11,394 bases of DNA from Armatimonadota bacterium (GTDB taxonomy: Bacteria; Armatimonadota; Zipacnadia; Zipacnadales; UBA11051): NCBI GenBank assembly GCA_030612305.1, contig JAUWOG010000025.1, forward strand, positions 1-11,394, given 5' to 3'. Below, in pieces: positions 6,911 through 11,394 of this stretch (positions are counted from its first letter, which is position 1; the number at the start of each line of letters is the position of its first letter). The notes under the pieces are model-generated. The model did not search any database. It was not told the origin of the DNA and was given only the letters and a program-made list of their open reading frames with translations. Both the position numbers and the translations under genes were made by a program.

Positions 6911-8398
6911 CTATCCCCTCACCGCCTTGTAGCACGCCACGATATTCTCCGCCGGCACATCCGGCTGGATATTATGCACCGGGCAGAACACGAAGCCGCC
7001 GTCCTCGGCGAGGTCCTCGACCCGCCGCCGCACTTCCTCCTCAACTTCCTGGACGGTCCCACGCGGCAGCACATATTGCGTATCGCAGCCGCCGCCCCAG
7101 AACGTGATGTCCTTGCCAAACTCCCTTTTCAGCCGCGCGGTGTCCATATCTACCGCCGAAACCTGCACTGGATTCAGCGCATCTATCCCCAGCTCGATGA
7201 TATCCGGGATCAGCGCATACACCGAGCCGCAGCTATGCAGAAGCAGCGGCTTCCCGCACATCTGCTTCAGGCCGCCCCAGAGCCGCTTATGGTGCGGCTT
7301 GACCATTTCCCGATAGAGTTCCGGCGACATCTGCGGCCCGTTCTGGGTCCCCAGATCGTCATTCACCACGATGATATCGCAATGTTGCGCGACCGGCAAA
7401 AAGCTCTCAAAGCGCCGCAGATAGGCGTCCACGAGCCGCTCCATCAGCGCATGAGCCAGTGACTTATTGATGAGCAGGTCCATCATGAACTGCTCGAAGC
7501 CGCGCAGCCACTGGCCCGCCGCCAGGATGTGATCATAGACATTCCCGGCGATGAAATACTCCGTACTTGCCCGCAGTTTCTCGGTCCGGGCAGCCATCTG
7601 CTCCATCGGCAGATCCCACCATGGCGCCCAGTCGAAATCGTCAATGTATTCCGGCTCATGGTCGAAATCCGCCTCGCAAGTAGCATCCGCATACGGGCTG
7701 AAAAAGATTGGCTCAAAGTACAGCCCATCGGGCTTCCGCAGCAGAATAACCCTTCCCAGGTCAATTTCAGCCGCCTTTCCGAGCCCGATTTGGCCTTGGG
7801 GGTTAGGGCCAGGGGCCTGCTCCCCACCCCCTGCAACAAGCGGTTTAGGGGTAGGAGCAAGCACTGCTTGCGAGCCGTCCTTGAGCGTAGTGGGCCTGAA
7901 TTCTGCCGGAACGAGGCATGGAGAGTCGTCCGGAAGCGACTCCTGAATCCACCGTAGAGGCCCCGGATGGACCCCTACAGTGTCCCCGCCGAGCGCTTTT
8001 CGGATATCCTCATCAACTAGCGCAGCTTGCTGACAAATCTCCCAGATTCGGGGCGGCTGACCGACCGTTTTCCGGGCCTCTCCACCCGCCGATTCCCGCT
8101 CCGAATCCGCCCCCGATTTCCGCTCCGCCGCCTCGTCGCGAGACCTTGATTCCCGCTGCGTTTTCTCCTCGCCCGCCCCCGATTCCCGCTCGGAATCCGC
8201 ATCCAAACTCTCCTCGTGCACCTCCGATTTCCGCTCCGCCGCTGGATCCGCCGCCGCCGCTTCGCCGCTTAGATACCGCCGCAGCTTATTGTACGCGATT
8301 CCCGTCAGCGTCGAGGAATCGCACCCACCGACATCAATCGGCACCATATCGGGCTGCCGATGTTCAAGCGCCGCCTGCACCCGCTCTCGTGAAGTCAT
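6911..8398 (-). CDS. URO-D/MtaA-like (uroporphyrinogen decarboxylase family) protein with two insertions
   Basis: A 495-residue protein beginning with the family's signature MTSRERV-x-A-A-L-x-H-R-Q-P-D. The fold is a TIM barrel; relatives are uroporphyrinogen decarboxylase and the corrinoid methyltransferases MtaA/CmuA. His388 and Cys390 (LLLHSCGS) and Cys438 (GGGCDT) fit the H-x-C...C zinc motif of the methyltransferase branch, so methyl transfer is likelier than haem synthesis. Family members are usually about 350-400 residues. The excess comes from a charged Ser/Glu/Arg repeat at residues 47-112 and a Gly/Pro-rich segment at 174-217, both coded by repeat-like DNA. The start at 8398 is favoured by GGAGG five bases upstream; ATGs at 8401 and 8410 are alternatives. 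No corrinoid protein or other methyltransferase gene is in view. Substrate unknown. Confidence 0.85.
   Translation of the reverse strand: MTSRERVQAALEHRQPDMVPIDVGGCDSSTLTGIAYNKLRRYLSGEAAAADPAAERKSEVHEESLDADSERESGAGEEKTQRESRSRDEAAERKSGADSERESAGGEARKTVGQPPRIWEICQQAALVDEDIRKALGGDTVGVHPGPLRWIQESLPDDSPCLVPAEFRPTTLKDGSQAVLAPTPKPLVAGGGEQAPGPNPQGQIGLGKAAEIDLGRVILLRKPDGLYFEPIFFSPYADATCEADFDHEPEYIDDFDWAPWWDLPMEQMAARTEKLRASTEYFIAGNVYDHILAAGQWLRGFEQFMMDLLINKSLAHALMERLVDAYLRRFESFLPVAQHCDIIVVNDDLGTQNGPQMSPELYREMVKPHHKRLWGGLKQMCGKPLLLHSCGSVYALIPDIIELGIDALNPVQVSAVDMDTARLKREFGKDITFWGGGCDTQYVLPRGTVQEVEEEVRRRVEDLAEDGGFVFCPVHNIQPDVPAENIVACYKAVRG
7748..7874 (-). repeat. Second in-frame insertion with palindrome in the URO-D-like gene
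   Basis: A perfect palindrome GCAAGCA-c-TGCTTGC lies at 7857-7871, followed toward 7790 by G/C-homopurine words (on the minus strand CTACCCCTAAACC and GGGGGTGGGGAGC). It encodes a Gly/Pro/Ala-rich segment (about residues 174-217) that breaks an otherwise family-like sequence. It resembles a short palindromic element that has become part of the reading frame; no direct target repeats were identified. Confidence 0.5.
8063..8260 (-). repeat. In-frame low-complexity repeat insertion in the URO-D-like gene
   Basis: The plus strand shows GATTCCCGCTC(C/G)GAATCCGC at 8091 and 8181, each followed by GATTTCCGCTCCGCCGC (about 8114 and 8222), plus another GATTCCCGCT near 8150. The protein gets AAERKS and ADSERES twice each. 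The second copy forms a palindrome GATTCC-cgctc-GGAATC (8181-8197); the first is a 5-bp version (8091-8107). The insertion lies between the conserved N-terminal segment ending KLRRYLSG and the PPRIWEICQQ segment. Confidence 0.7.
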
Positions 8399-8462
8399 CA
8401 TGCCCTCCATTTCTCACCAAAGCGCCCCGCACCTGCCAGACCAAATGCGGGAAGGTAACGCA

Positions 8463-8481
8463 GTCCGGCTGGAAACCCGAC
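8463..8481. repeat. Imperfect palindrome upstream of the URO-D-like gene
   Basis: GTCCGGCT (8463-8470) and AACCCGAC (8474-8481), separated by GGA, pair at six of eight positions. It has the same build as the other tight-loop palindromes in the window, in the 139-base gap between the GH43-like and URO-D-like genes; nothing else is seen in that gap. Confidence 0.4.
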
Positions 8482-8537
8482 CTACGCGACCAGATGAGAG
8501 GAATCAAACGGAGGACGCTAGAGGACGACGTGGCGCG

Positions 8538-9482
8538 CTACTCCGGGAACCAGGCGCGGAGGAAGGCGGCCAAGGGGCCCGGGTAAATGGCCGTCGCCAG
8601 GTGCTCCACGCCATGCTGATTCCCCCACGCATACACGATGTGCGTCTCGCCCTCGAACTCGCAGAAGTCGAAATCCGAATTGTTCACGTCCACCGCCGTC
8701 GCAATGCGCTCCCTCTCCCCCACCGTGAACTCCGCACCGTCGGCCAGGATGCGGTCGTCATCATCCGCCGCCAGCACCGGGTTCAGCGGACTCAGCTCCC
8801 ACTCGATCAGGTCCGGCGAGCGCGCGATGTACTCCAGCCAGCTCACCTGCTCCGGTGACTCCGCCATGTACTCATTCCAGTTCGGCGGGCCCGCGTCGAG
8901 GATCGCCTCGAGGTAAATCATGTAGGAGCGCCCATCCAGATAGCGCAGGGCCGGACAGGCCGCGTAACGCTCGCGAGTGTGATTGTGCTCCGTCGGCAAG
9001 GTCTCCCAGTTGATGAGGTCCGCCGAGCGCGCGAAGAACATCGTGAAGGCCACGCCGACCTCGTCCTTCGGCTCGCCACACTCGAACGCCATCGTGTAGC
9101 CGTCGGGGTCCGCGCAGACACTCGTGTTGAAGATGCCCCAGCCGGGCAGGTGCAGCGCCACGTCCGTCTCCCAGTTCTCCATGTCATCCGACCACCACAC
9201 GCGCACCTCTTCCCCACCCCAGATGTCGGTGCCATAGACGAAGAGCCGGTCGCCCTCGACATGCGCGCAGCCGAGCACATAGCCATGAGCGAAGGGCGGA
9301 CTCGCCGCGCCAGTCTCGATGTCAATGAAGCGGAAGTAAGGCTCCCCGTCGAGGTTGGGCTGGTAGTACTGCGCGCGGACGTACTCGTAGCGATAGAGGC
9401 GGCCCTTCCAGACGATGGGCGTGGCCTCGACGAGATCGCATACGATGGTTCCGGTCTTGATGATGGTCGGCTTGTCAGGCAT
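8538..9482 (-). CDS. GH43-like five-bladed beta-propeller protein
   Basis: A 314-residue protein without signal peptide. Regularly spaced blade motifs S-D-D-M-E-N-W-E, R-S-A-D-L-I-N-W-E-T and R-S-P-D-L-I-E-W-E-L, each preceded by a hydrophobic strand, are typical of the GH43/GH32/GH130-like five-bladed propellers (glycosidases and glycoside phosphorylases). Possible acidic catalytic residues are present (YLDGRSYMIYLEA, CEFEGETHIVYAWG), but I cannot assign them, so the activity may be absent or different. The start ATG at 9482 has AGGAG eight bases upstream and is preferred to the GTG at 9491. A tandem GGTGAAT pair (9502-9515) sits just before the ribosome site. The URO-D-like gene follows 139 nt downstream on the same strand and may be co-transcribed. 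GC content is high (39 of 60 bases in 9001-9060). Confidence 0.75.
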   Translation of the reverse strand: MPDKPTIIKTGTIVCDLVEATPIVWKGRLYRYEYVRAQYYQPNLDGEPYFRFIDIETGAASPPFAHGYVLGCAHVEGDRLFVYGTDIWGGEEVRVWWSDDMENWETDVALHLPGWGIFNTSVCADPDGYTMAFECGEPKDEVGVAFTMFFARSADLINWETLPTEHNHTRERYAACPALRYLDGRSYMIYLEAILDAGPPNWNEYMAESPEQVSWLEYIARSPDLIEWELSPLNPVLAADDDDRILADGAEFTVGERERIATAVDVNNSDFDFCEFEGETHIVYAWGNQHGVEHLATAIYPGPLAAFLRAWFPE

Positions 9483-9554
9483 GTCAATCACTCCTCGTTT
9501 TGGTGAATGGTGAATCTGTCACTGGCGGAAGAATCAGGGGCAACCGACTCGGGG

Positions 9555-9633
9555 GCGGAAGCGAAGCTTCCGCGCGAAGCTGAGAACGCGATGAATCGCG
9601 TTCCCACCTGACCTGCGCTTGGCGCAGGTCAGG
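9555..9633. repeat. Cluster of three tight palindromes
   Basis: Three perfect hairpins follow each other: GCGGAAGC-gaa-GCTTCCGC (9555-9573), GAACGCGAT-ga-ATCGCGTTC (9584-9603) and a 12-bp stem CCTGACCTGCGC with a TTG loop (9607-9633). The first contains GCGAAGC, a heptamer known to form an unusually stable DNA mini-hairpin; a second GCGAAGC is at 9574-9580. No T-tracts follow, so simple intrinsic termination is not supported. It occupies the 216-base gap downstream of the channel gene (9699) and upstream of the GH43-like gene (9482). The ORF that can be read through it is probably not a gene. Confidence 0.85.
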
Positions 9634-9698
9634 CCGAGCCACCCATCTAGTGAATTGGTCGGCCCAAGCGACACGACGAACAGTTGCCTCTCTCCAGT

Positions 9699-10955
9699 TC
9701 ATCTGCTTACCTTGCGGATGATGGCACCTGCGAATACCGCGATGCAGATGACGCCGAGGACGGCTTGAAAGCAGACAAAGAATTGGCCAAGTGATCCGTG
9801 TGGTCGCATGTCCCCGTAGCCAAGAGACGTGAACGTTACTGCGCTGAAGTACAAAGCATTTACGATCTGTGCGGGGATCTCACCTATCGGCCCCATGTGC
9901 GCTCCGCGAGCGATTACGAAGCCATGTGCCGAGTCCTGAATCCCGACAAGAGAATGGATGACGCCAAACAAGAGAATGAGAACCGCCATGATGCCAAGGA
10001 CCCGCGTGGGGCTCTCCGCGTGCTGACACGTGTAGTATGACAGACACCAGACTGCGCGAGTCGCATAGTGGCTGAGCCAGTTCCATGCACGCGGCAAGGG
10101 CCCTCGATCTTCCGCTGTGGGCGGGCCCTCCGCAGCCAGTGCAAACCGCCGGCACTCCATCTCGCGGATGAAGAACTGCCCGGCGGTCTGGTAGTCGCCC
10201 GATTCCTGATAGCTCATCTTTATCTGGCGGTATATGGCGGCGCAATCGGCGAATCTGCTGCGGTCTTCCTCGCTGCGCGCATCAATCTCATCCTGGACGA
10301 TCGCGCCTTCGCCCCATTGCGCCCCGTCGAGCTTGGCTTGCGGCGATAGCTCGAAATCGAGGAGACACGCGCCGCGCAAGTTCGCGCGCCTGAGGTCAAT
10401 GTCGCCTGTCAGCGTTGCCCGCCAGAGGTCCGCTCCGCTTAGATTAGCCCACGGGAGGTAGGCTCCGCTCAGATTGACGTACCACAGCTTCGCTTCGCTC
10501 AGATAGGCACCATGGAGGTTCGCTCCGCTCAGATCGGCGTGTGAGAGGTTCGCTTTCCTGAACTTGGCATCCCATAGCTCAGCTCCGCTCAGATCGGCGT
10601 GTGGGACGTCCGCTCCGTTCAACTCGGTATCCCCTAGCTCCGCTCCGCTCAGAGAAGCAAACCAAAGCTGGGCTCCGCTCCGAACTGCCGCCTCGAGTTG
10701 CTCGCGCAACTCGTCTGGGTCGCGCTCGCCGGAATAATGGAAAATGCAGCGCGCTTGTCCCTCCTCCTCGGCATGACGCGGCAGGCCACACAGTTCCCCG
10801 AAACCACCGCTTTCGCGCTGGCAGCGCATCTCGCGCGCTGGCTGGTGGCCGTCATTCTCCGCGGCGAGGCGATCCCATAGGTCCTTGTCGGGCCACTCGT
10901 CGCGCTTGTTCATGTACTTCGTGCGCTGCGATTTCGCGCTTTCATTGTCAGTCAT
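9699..10955 (-). CDS. Pentapeptide-repeat protein fused to a two-TM potassium-channel pore
   Basis: A 418-residue membrane protein. Residues 45-73 hold C45, C56, C70 and H73 (C...CGLPRH...RCIFH), a probable small zinc knuckle seen at the N-terminus of related pentapeptide proteins. Residues 95-212 are pentapeptide repeats of the A(D/N)LSG type, forming a right-handed quadrilateral beta helix. Residues 220-270 contain the AIYRQIKMSYQESGDY...REMECRR helical linker common in this group. Then follow TM1 (319-339), a pore helix, the K+ filter TSLGYGD (376-382) and TM2 (about 391-413). Such proteins are expected to be ligand- or domain-gated K+ channels, forming tetramers in the inner membrane. The start ATG at 10955 has only AGGAA nine bases upstream; Met15 is possible. 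It is preceded by a terminator, so it probably has its own promoter, which I could not identify. Confidence 0.9.
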   Translation of the reverse strand: MTDNESAKSQRTKYMNKRDEWPDKDLWDRLAAENDGHQPAREMRCQRESGGFGELCGLPRHAEEEGQARCIFHYSGERDPDELREQLEAAVRSGAQLWFASLSGAELGDTELNGADVPHADLSGAELWDAKFRKANLSHADLSGANLHGAYLSEAKLWYVNLSGAYLPWANLSGADLWRATLTGDIDLRRANLRGACLLDFELSPQAKLDGAQWGEGAIVQDEIDARSEEDRSRFADCAAIYRQIKMSYQESGDYQTAGQFFIREMECRRFALAAEGPPTAEDRGPLPRAWNWLSHYATRAVWCLSYYTCQHAESPTRVLGIMAVLILLFGVIHSLVGIQDSAHGFVIARGAHMGPIGEIPAQIVNALYFSAVTFTSLGYGDMRPHGSLGQFFVCFQAVLGVICIAVFAGAIIRKVSR

Positions 10956-11030
10956 TTTGGGGGTTTCCTATTGGTGGTGGGGAGAGGGGCGGATTCGGAA
11001 GGAGCCTCTGCCCTACCTTCGTTGATATTG

Positions 11031-11074
11031 AAAAAGAGCAACAACCAGAGCGGGGTGCTCTTGTTGTTGTCTCT
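11031..11074 (-). terminator. Intrinsic terminator (minus strand)
   Basis: On the plus strand AGAG-CAACAAC-c-AGAGC (11035-11051) and GCTCT-t-GTTGTTG-t-CTCT (11057-11074) pair as a 16-bp stem with one mismatch, one bulge and a GGGGT loop. Read on the minus strand it is followed by TTTTT (11035-11031). It would end transcription coming from the gene at 11261 onward before the channel gene. On the plus strand there is no T-tract. Confidence 0.75.
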
Positions 11075-11104
11075 AGTATCTTCTCTAAGGCCTCTAGATG
11101 TATA

Positions 11105-11240
11105 TGTGCGGAAAATGCGCACAGGGGGCTTGAGGTTTTGCGTACAGGGGTGTGAGTCTTTTTCGGGGAGGGCTGTGCGGGAATTACGCACAGGGTGGAG
11201 TTACCAAGGGTATCCCATCCGTATTTTACGTACAGGGGGC
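11105..11240. repeat. Iteron-like 21-23-bp direct repeats with embedded dyads
   Basis: The core CG(C/T)ACAGGG occurs at 11118-11126, 11141-11149, 11187-11195 and 11229-11237, with a degenerate copy CGGGGAGGG at 11164-11172. Starts are spaced 23, 23, 23 and 42 bases, the last being two units of about 21. Each core is preceded by an A/T-rich stretch. Two inverted repeats share one layout: TGTGCG-7nt-CGCACA (11105-11123) and CTGTGCG-7nt-CGCACAG (11173-11193). The array lies between the end of the minus gene at 11261 and the terminator at 11031-11074. Possible roles are a protein-binding array, an origin, or a degenerate mobile repeat. Confidence 0.7.
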
Positions 11241-11260
11241 TTTTGGGGGTAGAAATCGTG

Positions 11261-11394
11261 TTACTCACCGCCTGTTTCATCGTCGCCTGCTGGGCTGTCG
11301 GCGTCGGCTCTGCGGCGGGTGCTCTCCGGGCCATAGCCGGGTGCGAATTGCAGCCCGTACATGCGGGACTGCGACCGGCCAGCATCGTGTTGCT
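11261..11394 (-). CDS. Probable C-terminal tail of a minus-strand gene (partial)
   Basis: From the window edge (first full codon at 11392) the minus strand reads 43 codons open to TAA at 11263-11261. Third positions are mostly G or C. The translation contains MYGLQFAPGYGPES and ends in a polar tail, DSPAGDDETGGE, as is usual for protein C-termini. A terminator downstream at 11031-11074 fits a gene ending here. Function cannot be assigned. The other two minus frames are less convincing: one stops early, and the other stays open through the repeat array with a composition unlike a protein. Confidence 0.4.
   Translation of the reverse strand, partial: QHDAGRSQSRMYGLQFAPGYGPESTRRRADADSPAGDDETGGE

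Noticed and set aside
9484..9702. Minus-strand 72-codon open frame through the palindrome cluster
   Set aside because: Its sequence is dictated by three hairpins and is rich in Arg; it overlaps the start of the GH43-like gene and has no recognisable domain.
11111..11240. CRISPR array
   Set aside because: Units of 21-23 bp with a 9-bp conserved core and no constant spacer length do not match repeat-spacer organisation, and no cas gene is present.
10971..11252. Plus-strand 93-codon frame with repeated LRTGG words
   Set aside because: The repeated words are just the translation of the 23-bp repeats, and the frame also crosses the terminator hairpin.
10948..11385. Minus-strand 145-codon open frame at the right end
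   Set aside because: It runs across the repeat array and the terminator hairpin, and the neighbouring frame ending at 11261 has a more protein-like composition.
11258..11394. Plus-strand GTG-initiated hydrophobic ORF (VLLTACFIVACW...)
   Set aside because: It lacks a proper ribosome site and is antisense to the better-supported minus-strand tail; undecided without sequence beyond the window.

Overview
The window is GC-rich bacterial DNA, probably a metagenomic contig, because one end is an implausible 71-base stretch of pure G and C. Clear Shine-Dalgarno sites (AAGGAGG, GGAGG) precede most genes. The gene content (a URO-D/MtaA-like protein, several beta-propellers, a PocR-type histidine kinase, a pentapeptide-repeat ion channel) and the many short palindromes between genes fit environmental phyla such as Armatimonadota, Planctomycetota, Hydrogenedentota or Chloroflexota. 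No marker gene is present, so the phylum is only a guess.

Layout. Bases 1-71 look like assembly noise and 77-172 are a pyrimidine-rich tandem repeat. On the minus strand, 173-1956 holds a secreted kelch-type propeller protein with a 102-bp tandem repeat in its N-terminal linker, followed 41 nt downstream by a small DUF3592-like membrane protein. A divergent region (1957-2352) carries a palindrome and a near-consensus sigma-70 promoter. This promoter should drive a plus-strand four-gene operon (2353-6835): a multi-span membrane protein of unknown function, an overlapping NHL-type propeller with an N-terminal membrane anchor or signal, a PocR-GAF-HisKA-HATPase histidine kinase, and a stand-alone response-regulator receiver. 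From 6911 to the end everything is on the minus strand: a URO-D/MtaA-like protein carrying two low-complexity insertions, a GH43-like five-bladed propeller protein, three tight palindromes in a row, a pentapeptide-repeat protein fused to a K+-channel pore, an intrinsic terminator, an array of 21-23-bp iteron-like repeats, and the probable C-terminal tail of one more gene.

How the parts may work together. The plus operon looks like one sensory unit: two envelope-associated proteins are co-transcribed with a kinase that has a small-molecule (PocR) domain and a receiver without an output domain. The neighbouring URO-D-like and GH43-like genes suggest methyl-transfer or carbohydrate metabolism but do not form a recognisable pathway. 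The best candidates for something new are the four-gene sensory operon, the in-frame repeat insertions in the URO-D-like gene, the palindrome cluster at 9555-9633, and the 23-bp repeat array near 11111-11240.
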